64,000 nt of DNA from the NCBI GenBank assembly GCA_964016885.1, contig OZ024743.1, positions 123,843,342 to 123,907,341 of the forward strand, read 5' to 3'. Positions 49,115-60,999 of this stretch are shown here, in pieces. The translations under genes were made by a program, and so were the position numbers. This DNA comes from Eledone cirrhosa. Lineage: Eukaryota > Mollusca > Cephalopoda > Octopoda > Eledonidae. The stretch's first letter is position 1. The number at the start of each line of letters is the position of its first letter. The notes beneath the pieces were generated by a model that saw only the letters and a list, made by a program, of their open reading frames with translations, was not told the DNA's origin and ran no database searches.

Positions 49115-49409
49115 CAGCTGTTCCCCGATATTCGCGGGAGTTACGTTTCTAGAGCACACGCGAAGAGTGAAAAACCGTGAATATTGGACGTGGTCCATAA
49201 AAATGCATATAAACGTCAAAATATGACGTTAAATATAATTTAATAAATTAGCGTTAAAAATATATACATTGCCACGAAAAATGCCATAAAAACATCGTGG
49301 AAGATATTTACGATTCTGCGAATATGCGGTGGCTTCCACGATCAATTATTATAAGGCTCTAACGAAAATTCCGCGAATAACCGGGACCGCGAATGTCGGG
49401 GATCCAGTG
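49115..49409. mobile_element. pogo/Tigger-like MITE with TA duplication
   Basis: 295 bp. The left end CAGCTGTTCCCCGATATTCG and the reverse complement of the right end CACTGGATCCCCGACATTCG are imperfect ~23-bp terminal repeats, flanked by TA on both sides (49113-49114 and 49410-49411). CAG-starting ends with TA duplications are typical of pogo-type Tc1/mariner elements. No ORF. Internal inverted words such as 'cgtggaag' and 'cttccacg' suggest secondary structure. Confidence 0.82.
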
Positions 49410-49454
49410 TATATATATTCCGATGTTTTCATCATTATTTGATCTTTTTTATCA

Positions 49455-49998
49455 TCTCTATATATATAAAACAGAGGATGTCGGTCTGTGTAAATCCCTA
49501 AAGCTCGAGAAGTACCCGACCGATTTTTTTCAAACTTTACACATGCGTTACTTATATTTCCTGAAGTGCAATGGGCTAAAAAGATTTAACTTTTTCTGCC
49601 CTAGGGCCCGCATTAGGCGAAACACCACATTTTAAAGGCATTTTTAGGCTTTTTTGAGACGTAACTTAAAGATAATTCCTCGAAATTTGCAGCACACATT
49701 AATTAGTCCCCTCGCATTGCTGTGGACAAAATAAATTCCGATTCCATTAATGGTTTCTAGTAAATTTACGAATTAGCATTGGGCATTACATACCATTTTC
49801 ATTTTCAATGTAAACGCTATTTAAACATCGTAAGTAACGTATAATATTTCGTTAAAAATTTGGTTTATTTAACAGAGGGCACAACACTTACTTACTTTTA
49901 AGCAGGACCATTTTCGGGGGATTGAGGAAATGAGGAGGACCTTAAAATTTTTGTCGGCGCCCTGTTGACGCTTCATGCTTTCATCACGCGCAAATTAT
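49455..49998 (+). mobile_element. 3'-truncated non-autonomous Helitron, copy C
   Basis: Begins A|TCTCTATATATATAAAACAG, continues 'aggatgtcggtctgtgtaaa' and is colinear with copy B until 'tttcatcacgcgcaaatta', where similarity stops. The (TA)n is only about 12 bp here, against 125 bp in copy B. Confidence 0.8.
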
Positions 49999-50716
49999 AG
50001 GAAAGGAAATATATAGAAGTTCATTTAAAAATTTCCTTACTTTACTCGGACAAAGCATATATTTCTATATTTGGTTCAAGTAGAGTTAAGTTTTATCAAA
50101 TATCTTATAAAATATTAAACTCTACACGCCTTCATTTGAATTTAATATATCCCATTCATGCATTGGGCTTCCGTCGGTTTCTATCATGAGTGTTCCTTGC
50201 TCAGGAAATTAACTTGAATTTAAGCATTTCACAGGGATGTATTCCCTTCATGGATATTGAGCATGACACAGTATGTGACAGTGCTGGTCCTTTAAATTAA
50301 TGGTACAGTCCATCTGATGGCTCCCAACGGTTTCCAAACAGTTTCTGTCTACTCAGTTTCAATCACGTGACATGTAACTCCTCTGCAGTTTCCGTAAATC
50401 AAATTTCATTGACAAAGTTGCCAGTTGCCACGATATTGGAGTGAACCACAAACCACGTGGTTATGGAGCCAACTCCTTAACCACACAGCCATATAGATAT
50501 AATTGAATGTCAGATATTTTATTTATCAAAATACATCATTTCGGCGCAAATGACTGGACACAGTATAAAAGATGGTACCTCCAGCACTCCTCTTATTTGG
50601 TCGCAGATTGTGATAGCAACAACTGCCGTCTGTCATTCCTAGCCATACGCCAGTGAGTAAGATAACCTGTCATATATATCCCTTACTCTTTCGTATAACT
50701 CTTCGCTCACATTGCT

Positions 50717-50719
<3 letters not shown>
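49999..50719. other. unassigned
   Basis: No coding motif or repeat end recognised. Confidence 0.4.
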
Positions 50720-50757
<38 letters not shown>

Positions 50758-50758
50758 C

Positions 50759-50823
<65 letters not shown>
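50720..50823. repeat. (TC)n microsatellite
   Basis: Pure CT with a 'cgctctcgctcgctcgc' interruption at 50753-50769. Confidence 0.97.
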
Positions 50824-50826
<3 letters not shown>

Positions 50827-51100
50827 AATATGTATATATATATGTATGTATATCGCTTTCATGTTTACACGGCCATCTTAACTCACAGTTTATTATGTTC
50901 AATCTTTCATATCATTCAGCTACATACAAACATCTTGTAGTTCACAATCTTTGCTGCATTCAATTTGTTTCATTATTCTTTTGTTAACCTTCAACAAATC
51001 ATCAGAATGTAGTTTCAAATCCGACATTTGACGAATAAACAACACTATTTTACACAACCTTTTATTTTCTCTTTTCACTTTTCGTCAAACATAAATAGAA

Positions 51101-51452
51101 CTAGCTGACGTACCCAGCTTCGCCCGGGTAAACAGATGATAAGAGAAGACAGGTAAAAGAGAAAATGACTGTATTGGATGTTTGTCTGGTTACAGTATGA
51201 GGCGAGTCCGTGGTTATTGTGTGATACCAAAAACAGATATACCAGATTATACCAGATTCTTCGTTGTACCGTTTGTGCATAGTACATGAACAATTCTAGG
51301 TGCTCCCACCTAGAATAGTGACCTCTAGGAGATGGTTCATCTTCTGCCTGTCTGTAAAACGTGTATCATTGCATAGACGTGGTTGTTCCACGTTTCTCAA
51401 AAGGATGATGGAAGTTCCAATTTTTTATATTATATGTAGATATAGATATAGA
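51101..51452 (-). mobile_element. small non-autonomous Helitron-like element
   Basis: In minus orientation the 3' end reads '...tgtttacccgggcgaagctg', 'ggtacgtcagctag' plus T: a GC hairpin then CTAG (plus 51101-51104). The 5' end is inferred as A|TCTATATCTATATCTACATA (TC at 51451-51452). It resembles the element at 53259 at the 3' tip. Confidence 0.65.
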
Positions 51453-52066
51453 TAATTAATATAAAAGATGTCCGTCAATGTTAAAAAAAGGTCCCTATTT
51501 ACTCCATTCACAACTCTGTGTATGTTAGACTGATAGACAGGCACACAGACAGATAAACTGAGTGGCGATTGTGGGATGCCGCACGTATACACACATACAC
51601 GCATGAAAACGCACACACGCACGCAAACTTACACACACGCACACACTCACACATGTTGATAGTTTTTACTTTCTGTGGAACGCTGCACGCACGCACACAC
51701 ACATAAACATACGCGCACGTACATACACACGCACACATGTTAATAGTTATTGCTTTCCTTCCCCTCTTTTTCCACACACATCACACACACACACACATAT
51801 CTCTACACTGACACATATACATAGTGTTCGCTTTGCCTCTCCCTCCCCTCTCACTCCCTCATTGGCATTATGCATATTAATTTAAGTTTGGCGTCGTTGA
51901 GGTGGGCGGAGTCGTTTGAAACCTATGAACCAATGATAATCGAGAATTATGACACACGGAATAATGACATTGTTGAAATTAATATATAGATGAGTATGGA
52001 ATGAAATTTGACCGAGGACTTTTCGAACGTTCTTCATAGCTTGTACAACATAATCTAAAGAACACA
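51453..52066. other. unassigned, CA-rich
   Basis: Degenerate CA/CG-rich tracts at 51585-51740 and 51780-51800. No gene recognised. Confidence 0.4.
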
Positions 52067-52240
52067 CCCTATACCACACAGCCTATACCACACAGTCTAT
52101 ACCACACAGCCTATACCACACAGTCTATACCACACAGCCTATACCACACAGTCTATACCACACAATCTATACAACACAGCATATACCACACAGTCTATAC
52201 CACACAGTCTATACAACACAGCATATACCATACAGCCTCA
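52067..52240. repeat. 14-bp-unit minisatellite
   Basis: About 12 head-to-tail copies of 'ctataccacacagt' or 'ctataccacacagc'; the T/C at one position often alternates between successive units. Degenerate units are at the right end. Confidence 0.93.
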
Positions 52241-52759
52241 ACTAGATATTATCAAGTTCTCACGGCAACCCAAATTGAATCTCCGCTACGTTCAATCGTA
52301 CTTCTCTTTAGATCAATTTTGCTTCAGATGTATTTCCTTAATATTTAACTGAAAAACGGAAATGGTGTTTCCTCTATAAATACGAGGCATTTCTTCAGTA
52401 TTTTCAAAGTAAAGCAATATATGTTGGATTGTGGATAAATAACATTTTATATGATACATGCCATTAATAACCTCGAAAGAATAACTAAGGTCTCATCCTC
52501 TAAAAATATAGGACTTTTTTGTACTAGAGAAAAGTAAACAAAACATATAACAAGACTTCAATTATGTTGCTGTTATATGAAGTTACCAACAGAGGTTTGT
52601 GCTGCTATTTACAGGTTTCAATTTCGTTTCTCATATGATATTCAAATGAATTGTGCACGTGATGAGAGGGTTTAAGTTCTGTAAATATATATCATAAGTT
52701 TACTAGGCTGTACTGCAATAATATATTATTGTTAGTGTATTACATTAATATGATATGTG

Positions 52760-52851
<92 letters not shown>

Positions 52852-53258
52852 AATGAATGTTTTAGCTTTTTTTGTATTGGCTTATGTTAAACTTTTAATG
52901 TATCATATAGCGTAATTCCGCTTCATTCATAACTCTCTCGCTCACCCCACTCACTCTTTCTCTCTCAGTATTTGGTGATGGGTTATTCCCACACTCTTTC
53001 TGTATGGGCTTTACTGAGAAAATTGTTAGTTATCTTTCCTTCAATTGTCGTCTTTTATTTTTTCTACGATCTTATTAGTGCTGCTCAATGATATTCTCCA
53101 TTATATCACATTTAAACTGCAACAGCAATTTGAAAAACCTTGAACTTAATCCGATACCTTGGTTTGAGATTTGCTTAGTTTTTGCTTTCTATTTTTGCAC
53201 GCTGTTAAAGTTATTACATAATGGAGTTGAAATAACTGATACTTGCTTTATAATAAAA
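52241..53258. other. unassigned, contains (TG)n
   Basis: (TG)n from 52761 to 52849. The rest is AT-rich with no coding motif. Confidence 0.5.
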
Positions 53259-53779
53259 CTAGCTGAGGTACCCGGTAATACCCGGGAGCGGGGATATTCC
53301 CAGTTCCCATTAAATGCTCAATGCCTCTCAGACCAAAGATGAAATCAAAATATAGGACAGATAATGAAAAGCGAAGACAAATTCATTTACGAAACAATAA
53401 TACAAACAAATATTGTTGATTGCATTGGTCAGGCGAAAAAATGTTTGTCAAAGAAGTTGAGTGTTGCTATAAGGGAAAAAATAGAGCCCCCATTAGGGTG
53501 TCTAATATTATTGAAATTTGCTGAAATTTTGTGAATAGGCATCATATCTTGTCATTTACCTATGGTTTAAATTTCATATAAATCGAAGGGAAAAAGTTTC
53601 AGCGGAGGTTTTGTGCCCCCGGGATACCATTTGATTAAAATGAAATATACGTAAAAAATCAAATGGGCATGGGCCCCACACACATGGCAAGTTTCATCAA
53701 GATCGGTTTGGTAGTTTTTGAGTTTTAGGTTCACAAACAAACAAACAAACAGACAGAAATTGCCATTTATGTATATAGA
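53259..53779 (-). mobile_element. complete non-autonomous Helitron
   Basis: 521 bp. On the minus strand it starts A|TCTATATACATAAATGGCA, then 'atttctgtctgtttgtttgt', and ends with the hairpin CCCGGGTATTACCGGG, then 'tacctcagctag' (CTAG at plus 53259-53262) and T. Both termini and the A/T insertion site are visible; no ORF. Confidence 0.85.
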
Positions 53780-54611
53780 TTCTTCATACATTAGTTTTCA
53801 GGTGTTAAGATTCCAGCGAGGAAGAATTCTCAGTACATTGACATGAGACATTATATTACATCCCTTTGAATCCTTTGCAAAACATCAGATAGATGCTGCC
53901 TCCTGGTCCCAGCAAACAGAATGCAAACAGAATGCGTTAGTCCGGATCATAGCGAGGGAGATGCGCTAAAATAAAAGCCAGTCCAACTTGCGGGACTCGT
54001 TCTTGCAGCTGGCCATCTCTGATTCAGGAACCTAGAGCGCTAAATGTTTCCACCGCCATGTGTTCAACAATATACCTATCGGAGAGTAGCCATTTCTTTG
54101 ACAGATAGTGATCTTTAACCTGTCGGGAACAGGTGTATTTATGCGCACACACACAAACAACCTCACGCAAGCCCTCCACACACACACATACACACACCCC
54201 AAGAGGTATATATCTTTTTTTTTTAATATGTAAAAAAGCAACATAATATAATTTGGAACCGAATTCTAGTATTTCAAATATTAACTCTTCCAAACATGGT
54301 GTCTTACGTTTTAAATAAGATATTGTTGCTGTTGCTGTTGTTGTTGCTGCTTCTGCTTCTGCTGCTGCTTTCGCTGTTGTTGGGATTTAGTCCCAGGTCA
54401 CCAAATTGCTAGTCATTCTCTCCCTTTCCGTTTTTCATAGCGGTATATAGTGAGATACAAAGAAGATTTAGCTGGGGGTTCTAGTAGATTAAGCAACCAT
54501 ATAGATGGTCAATTGTTGGCTTGAAAATACATCGTCAACAGTAGAGAAAATTGTTGTTGTCCTCGTCGTCATCGTTGCTGTTTTTGTGTTTGTCGTTGCC
54601 GTTATTGCTGC
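53780..54611. other. unassigned, with (GTT/GCT)n
   Basis: Short CA-rich tract 54150-54200 and trinucleotide GTT/GCT tract 54325-54385. No gene recognised. Confidence 0.45.
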
Positions 54612-54783
54612 CAGGCAGTATCGGTAGAGGGTCGGGCGCGATGCTTTGGAACAAAGAGTTACAGCCCTTTATGGTCTGAGTTTAAATCCCGCCGAGGTTA
54701 ACTTTTCATCCTTATGGGGTCGATAAAATAAAGTACCAGTAATGCACTGGGATAATTGCTGGCCTTGTACCAAAAGTATAAAT
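54612..54783 (+). mobile_element. SINE copy
   Basis: 'ggcagtatcggtagagggtc', 'gagtttaaatcccgccgagg', 'aactttt' then 'catccttatggggtcgataa', tail 'tggccttgtaccaaaagtat'. Slightly deleted in the 'ttgcct' segment. Confidence 0.88.
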
Positions 54784-54831
54784 AATTATTATCGTCGTCG
54801 TTGATGTCGTTTATCACCAAGGCAATCATGA

Positions 54832-54834
<3 letters not shown>

Positions 54835-54911
<77 letters not shown>

Positions 54912-54913
54912 AC

Positions 54914-54977
<64 letters not shown>

Positions 54978-55125
54978 CGAAGGAAATGTGGTAAGGAACC
55001 AGGTGGACCATAACGCACCAAAGTACTCAATATTTAGGATAGTAGAGTGGGTAATTCTGGACTAAATTTAGTCCAGAATTAGCCGTCGAAACGGCTTGAG
55101 CTCAGCCGTCGGGGTCCTACTCGTT

Positions 55126-55170
<45 letters not shown>

Positions 55171-55275
55171 GTATTTATGTATATATATATATATATATAT
55201 ACGTATTTATGTATATATATATATATATATATATTGTTATACTTTGGGAGGGTCATGTTGCCAAATTCAGAAACG

Positions 55276-55307
<32 letters not shown>
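54835..55307. repeat. cluster of (TA)n arrays
   Basis: (TA)n at 54835-54893, 54915-54975, 55129-55168, 55179-55201, 55213-55233 and 55279-55307, broken by short unique pieces including the palindrome at 55052. Confidence 0.95.
55052..55081. other. perfect 30-bp palindrome
   Basis: 'taattctggactaaa' followed directly by its exact reverse complement 'tttagtccagaatta'. The following 'gccgtcgaaacggc' is a second small palindrome. Both lie within a unit bounded by (TA)n arrays. Confidence 0.95.
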
Positions 55308-55309
<2 letters not shown>

Positions 55310-55874
55310 ATGTATATAAATTACTATATTGTTCAAAATGTTGTAGCTCTTCATCGTTCAGTAAATTACCTGGGATTTTAGGGAAATATGGTTGCTATTT
55401 CTAGCAGGTTGAGTGACAACGTAGAGGCTCCCTTGTTGGCTCGTTTCATGAAAGTTAATTGGACGGATGCAATGACAAAGCAGCTGTCGACGTGTCAACG
55501 ACGATTGCCAGTACTGTCAGGCTTCTGTTTAGCTTTCCTTTCTTACTTTAATCATCGCACCTTGGCAACCAACAATGTTTAGGTATCTCTTTATGCTCTC
55601 TCATACTCGCAACATAGAAACCGAAACTGTTTACTGACTCATCTAGGGAATATGAACCTGTTGCTATGACAACGTTACCCGGTGTAATTATGGTATGAAA
55701 ATAATCATTTACTTTTGATTTACGTTCGTAATATACTACGTTGGCGTATACATGTGTTTTTGTTTTTGTTTTGTTTTCTAATGTAACTTAATAGCTATAT
55801 CCATACAGACCTTACAACTGATATCAACATACATTTGCGTACAGATTTTAACTTAATAATAATTATTATTATTA
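55308..55874. other. unassigned
   Basis: Contains 'gctatttctagcaggttgag' (a similar 'gctatttctagcagacctag' lies at 48609), suggesting a dispersed repeat, but no family assigned. Confidence 0.35.
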
Positions 55875-56022
55875 ATGCTTTGCAGCATAGAGTTATGGCC
55901 CTTTATGATCTGAGTTCAAATCCCGCCGAGGTTAACTTTGCCTTTCATCCTTACGGGGTCGATAAAATAAAGCAGCAGTAATGCACTGGGATAATTGCTG
56001 GCCTTGTGCCAAAAGTAGAAAT
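55875..56022 (+). mobile_element. SINE, 5' truncated
   Basis: Starts at 'atgctttgcagcatagagtt'; full box B and tail ('ggccttgtgccaaaagtaga'). It directly precedes the 3' end of LINE copy 3. Confidence 0.88.
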
Positions 56023-56030
56023 AACTATTA

Positions 56031-58010
56031 CTTCTTTATTAGCCACTAGGTCCGAAACAGTGAGGACAATACAAAAACAGTAACAATGGGGATTTACATA
56101 TATGCGTGTAAACAATAATAGCAGAAATCCCCAATAAGAGGAGGATCACCTGGGCGTAGATTAGAAACCCTTAGATCTGAAACCACTCTTATCACCAAAA
56201 GCATCATCGGAAGGAGCCACTCTCCTCTCTAAACACTCCAGCCAACAGACGTATGGTTAGAGTAGGCCCATCCACTCGGGCTATCCTCACTACATACACC
56301 TACTTTTTTAACAAATGTACAACACTTTCTTCTCCACCCTCACCTTCTTTTCCAATTCAACGAGGGTTTAGTTGAAGAGGAAAGTGTTTGTCTCCAGTTC
56401 TTTCAAACGCGTCCACCTCACAATCTCTATCGCTACAGCCACCAGACAGACAAAAACTGCCTACCCTTCCCGGCCAAAAGAAGACGGCGGGATGAACTTC
56501 ACGATGGAGTCGGTCGATAGCCGGATCCGTCATATGATAATGACTGTTCGACAAAACTCCACAAGTTGACAGAGCTCGGACACTGGACGAGTGCGTGCAG
56601 AACGGTTTCATCGCTATGCACACATCTCGGACGGATCCGTCTGACAACACTTCCGTGTCTGCAGAGTTGGTCTCAAACTGGCAAATTCCCCGGTAGCACT
56701 GCCAAGCCAGGGTTTTCTGGAAATTCCCCATAGTTTCTGAAAAAGACTGGTTAATTTGGTTTTGTTGACGCCCAGAGCTTTTTCGAGAAGGTCGTTGTAA
56801 ATGCACCCCACTAGTCCTCTAGAGAACACTAGAGTGTAATTTCCATTGGTCGTATTGTCTGGCTGTGAGCGTCTGACAAAATTCCAGATGCGAGGCACCC
56901 AGTCTTGGTCAAAAACAGCAGTTCAGTCAAAAGACCTGTTTCGCAAATGGTAGCCACACCTGCATACCTGTTCATTATTTAGGAATACACATAGATGCAG
57001 AAGCCTCAGTGCATGTTTGCGTATCATCAGCCATGACATGCAAAACCCTCCACGTAAAGGGTGTTGGCAGCAGATGGACTGTCTGACCATTGGAACCTGT
57101 CTTTTCACAAGAATTTGAAGAGCAGGTACCCCCAATTTGGTGAGACATCCGACATTTCAGGAATAGCTTACTCTCTGTCCATTTCTGGGTGGTTGTGGCC
57201 ACCCTGCTCATTACCTCGTCCTAGCGTTTATCTATGTGTAGGTCTGAACCAAACCAGACCCCTCGCAACTTCACTGGTCCGTCCAGCGTCTGAACGGAAT
57301 GGATGTGTCTCTCAAGGTGCCAAGCTGCAAACCCACCGACCTTTCTGGGATGATCTTTGCTCCTATCAACCTTCCATGTTCCTCCAAGAAGTTGTCGACC
57401 ACCTCAATTTCCGAGGTGGTCGATGCTATCGCAGCTCTTTTACGTCCAGGTTCGACTGGGTGTCCTGTGACAGCTACAGATTCTGCAGCAATGGTTCGAG
57501 TGTCTATACGTACAGAAGGGAATAGATAGGGCATCCTTGACGGACGGAATGCCTGATCTGAAACGGTTCCAATAGGTAGCCATTTACTTTGACCACCGCG
57601 CAGATGCCGCTATGCATTGCATCGATCCAGCTACTGAAGAGGAGAGATGAGTAAGCTACCTTTAAGACTGTCTCCAGATATCGATGGTTGACCCTATAGA
57701 AAGCTTTCGATTGATTTAAATTGATCATAGTCCCAATGAAGCCAGGTTTACTCCCCACCCTCTCTATAATGCATCACATGAGGTGAAGATTGTCGTCTTT
57801 CCTCATCAGCGTTACTACGCTCCGACTCACAGAACTGGGAACTCTTCTGCTCTTCCTGCCAGGTGCAGTAGATTATTTCGAGAACATCAAAGAACAAATA
57901 TCACATGTCTACGTAAAACTCATAAAGCATACCATCCAAACCTGGCAATTTAAGCCTCGTACAGGTTGAGGAAGCCCCGTCTATATCTAACCAGTAGCCT
58001 CTAGCCTCCA
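56031..58010 (-). mobile_element. Tx1-like LINE, copy 3, 5' truncated and decayed
   Basis: Minus-strand remnant of the RT and C-terminal part of ORF2 with many stops and frameshifts. Recognisable blocks: INLNQSKAFYRVNHRYLETV (57504-57758), QIRHSVRQGCPIYSLLYV, SVGLQLGTLRD (57271-57534), and a tail related to copies 1 and 2. Its 3' end ('tttattagccac' on plus) matches the shared 'tttatttgccac' terminus. Much older than copies 1 and 2. The 5' break is near 58,010. Confidence 0.8.
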
Positions 58011-58500
58011 CTACTAGTTCTTACTCCGTACCAGTAAGGGTTGTGATATTCTAGGTTCCAATTGTCAAGGTTTAATCCCTTCCGTATTCTCATTGGGGTC
58101 ACGGGATACACAATCCCTGGCTGAAGAGCATCTTGGGTGGCTAAATATGTCGCACAGCATTACTGAAACAAATGTAAATTTAATCAAAGAAGGAAGAAAG
58201 ATGTAAAGATGTGCTAGAGAAGGACCAACGAACCCCACCTAAAAGATATTTTATATATGACTTGTCTCTATCATACAAAATAACGCTGGAAGTAGGCGTG
58301 AAAGATGCAATCAGTGTTTGGAAAGCAACTATAAGGCTATGATGTAGGAAGCTGACAAGCAATACAAGTCCTGAATAACAACGTCTAAAATAACAACAAA
58401 TCAAAACGGAAAAATCTATGAAAATTGACGCATGTAACATTCATAAAATATATTGATCATTGATATATTACAAGTGTTCAAATTATGAAACCGCTTAGGG
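58011..58500. other. unassigned
   Basis: No recognised gene; 58030-58110 may belong to another decayed retroelement but no motif is convincing. Confidence 0.3.
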
Positions 58501-58712
58501 CGGTGGATAGGCAGTATCGGTAGAGAGTCGGATACCATGCTTTGCAGCATAGAGTTATGGCCCTTTATGATCTGAGTTCAAATCCCGCCGAGGTTAACTT
58601 TGCCTTTCATCCTTACGGGGTCGATAAAATAAAACACGGGGTCGATCAAATCGATACCCCCCCCCCCCCCCCCAAAAAAAAATTACTGGCCTTGTGCCTA
58701 TATAAAAAAAAC
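58501..58712 (+). mobile_element. SINE, long-tail variant with poly-C
   Basis: Full head and box B, then an extra block 'ggggtcgatcaaatcgatac' followed by about 17 C and 9 A before 'ttactggccttgtgcctata'. The extra block marks the second SINE variant. Confidence 0.9.
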
Positions 58713-59569
58713 ATTATGAAATCGCTTGTAAAATAATGGCTATAACAAAATAATAGATATAAAGCTGAAACAGTCACATGCAAATAAAATAATTCAAATA
58801 AACACCGTATTATTCAACCGAAAGCTGATAAGAATATAAATTTACTTACTTTGAATTTAAGAAAAATGCACGAAGAGCTGAGCGTGCAAAAATGTATAAT
58901 TGTAGAAGCGAACAAACTTGTATAAAATCTGGTGGGAAAATAACTCACGCCCAGATATAAATTTCGACCCCCAACAGACTAGCGAACCTAAGAATATGCA
59001 TACTAGAAATAAAAAATAAATATATCTGAAATTGAAATAGGGCATCTAAAAACACGAATACACCGCGAAAACACAAATAAGGAACATAAAGCATGTAACA
59101 AAAATAGAAATATTGAGAATGTAAGCCATGAAGGTAGAACTAGCATATCCAAAGTAAATAAAATAAATAGCGAAATTCAACAAACACAAACCTTAAAACA
59201 CAACAAAAACCGATCTACAACAACGCAAACAAAAATGCAAATGGTAGGGAATATGAGAAAGATTTAAAAAGGAAACGCTAAAGATGTAATTCGGGACCAT
59301 AAACGATAACGATGAAAATAATCCAAGAGCTCCTAGCAATATATCTATCTATGGATCAATGAATACACCCTCCAAAGATAAAACATGATTAAACACCAGC
59401 AAAGGTTATGAACGTTGTCTGGAATAGAAAAAGCATACAAACATAAAAAAAAAACATACAAAGAAGAATAAAAAATAAGAAAGAAAAACCGCTCAATCTT
59501 AAATCAAATAGAAAGAAAACAACACAACTAGGAAAAATGAAGGAAATATATATATATATTTTAAAATAA
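58713..59569. other. A-rich unassigned DNA
   Basis: Strong A bias on the plus strand, with many 'aaaaca' and 'aaataa' words. No coding motif or repeat end seen. Confidence 0.4.
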
Positions 59570-59749
59570 TTGTTTCTACTTTAGGCACAAGGCCAGCAAT
59601 TACCCAGTGCATTACTGGTACTTTATTTTATCGACCCCGTAAAGTCAACCCCGTAAAGTCAACCTCGGCGGGATTTGAACTCAGATCGTAAAGGGACGTA
59701 ACTATGCTGGAAAGCATGGCGTCCGACCCTCTACTGATACTGCCAACAG
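59570..59749 (-). mobile_element. SINE copy with internal duplication
   Basis: Full copy; 'ccccgtaaagtcaa' is duplicated in place of the usual 'gtaaggatgaaaggcaaagt'. Confidence 0.9.
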
Positions 59750-60660
59750 AAAAGGAAATCACTGAAACTGAAGAACACCCAAAAGGGCAAATACTTGCTA
59801 AAGCACACGGATTCTTATCCGTAAATACGGAAAGACCAACCCTGTTTTGAACAAAACTAGCAGCTCACTCCAGTCCAAAACAGCTCTACCAGTAACTTGG
59901 TAGAAATACAGTAAAAGTAAAAGTAGTGCGAAAAGTAAAAGAAGTGAAAGAGGAGTGTTGGCAAAAAAGGTCCATTTACAGGACTGGTCAGAACAATCAA
60001 TACAGCCCCTGAACAATCTTGAGACGACATCGCAACAGAAAGAAGTGTCTAACACACTGAGAAATGTAAGCAACTGGAAGGCACCAGAACATGACAAAAT
60101 TCCAAACTTCTGGCTGAAACATTTATCAGGGAGGGAAGGGGTATTTGCAGAAAACCTGGCTAGCTCACATAGGTGAATACTATCCTGATCCCCAGGGATA
60201 AAAAAGACAGCAGACCCCTAAAATTACAGACATATGGCCTGCTTTTCTACATCCTATAAAGGCTTAACCGCAATAAAATCACAGACTTACTAAGCACCTG
60301 GAAAAAAACACCTGTTTCTAGAAGAGCAAAAAAGGTGCTGTAAAGATCAGGTACTGTTCAACAAAAACAACCGAAGACTGCAGAAAGAGAAAGAAGCACG
60401 GCATTGTCCCCCATACGTAGTTGCTGGACACTGTAGTCATGATCAAATCATCACCAACAGCAAAAACAAAATAATCAACCAAATACAGACGAAAGATATG
60501 GTTCTAAACACTGACCCCATCCCAATTAAAAGAGGAATATTTCAAGGAAACTCTACTTCTGCCTAGCACTGACATAATCAACTGAAATGTTAAACAGGAA
60601 TGGACTTGGATACAAAAAAAATCTACTGTCTCTTGTATGCGGACGATTTCAAGTCTATAT
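59750..60660 (+). pseudogene. decayed R4-like LINE RT remnant
   Basis: Plus-strand fragments in RT order: LRNVSNWKAPEHDKIPNFWL (about 60055-60120), a degenerate 'HDQIITNSKNKIINQIQT'-like stretch (about 60430-60490), RGIFQGNS (about 60530-60555) and YADDFKS (YADD codons at 60636-60647). Same clade as 12113-14153 but far more decayed. Cut off by the foldback at 60666. Confidence 0.65.
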
Positions 60661-60665
60661 ATGTA

Positions 60666-60745
60666 TATTGGGTGGTCAAGTATGAAATTTGTAGAAATTT
60701 GTAGAAAAAAAAACTTCTACAAATTTCATACTTGACGACCCAATA
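60666..60745. mobile_element. 80-bp foldback element, young copy
   Basis: 31-bp arms (60666-60696 and 60715-60745) matching at 30 of 31 positions; arm begins 'tattgggtggtcaagtatga'. The 18-nt loop is A-rich. Same family as 43597-43690. Confidence 0.88.
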
Positions 60746-60808
60746 GAATAATATGAAATTGCCATATATTATATAATGTGAAAATATGAAGTATGTTATT
60801 TAAAATAA

Positions 60809-60988
60809 TTGTTTCTACTTTTGGCACAAGGCCAGCAATTGCCCAGTGTATTACTGGTACTTTATTTTATCGACCCCGTAAGGATGAAAGGCAAAGTTAA
60901 CCTCGGCGGGATTTGAACTCAGAATGGCAAGGGCCGTAACTCTATGCGTCAAAGCATGGCGTCCGACCCTCTACCGATACTGCCAATT
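60809..60988 (-). mobile_element. SINE copy
   Basis: Complete, from 'ttgtttctacttttggcaca' to 'ctaccgatactgccaatt'. Confidence 0.92.
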
Positions 60989-60999
60989 CTTTAAAATAA

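Noticed and set aside
55388..55582. 64-codon open frame as a small gene
   Set aside because: Related words recur near 48,600, suggesting a dispersed repeat; no family motif.
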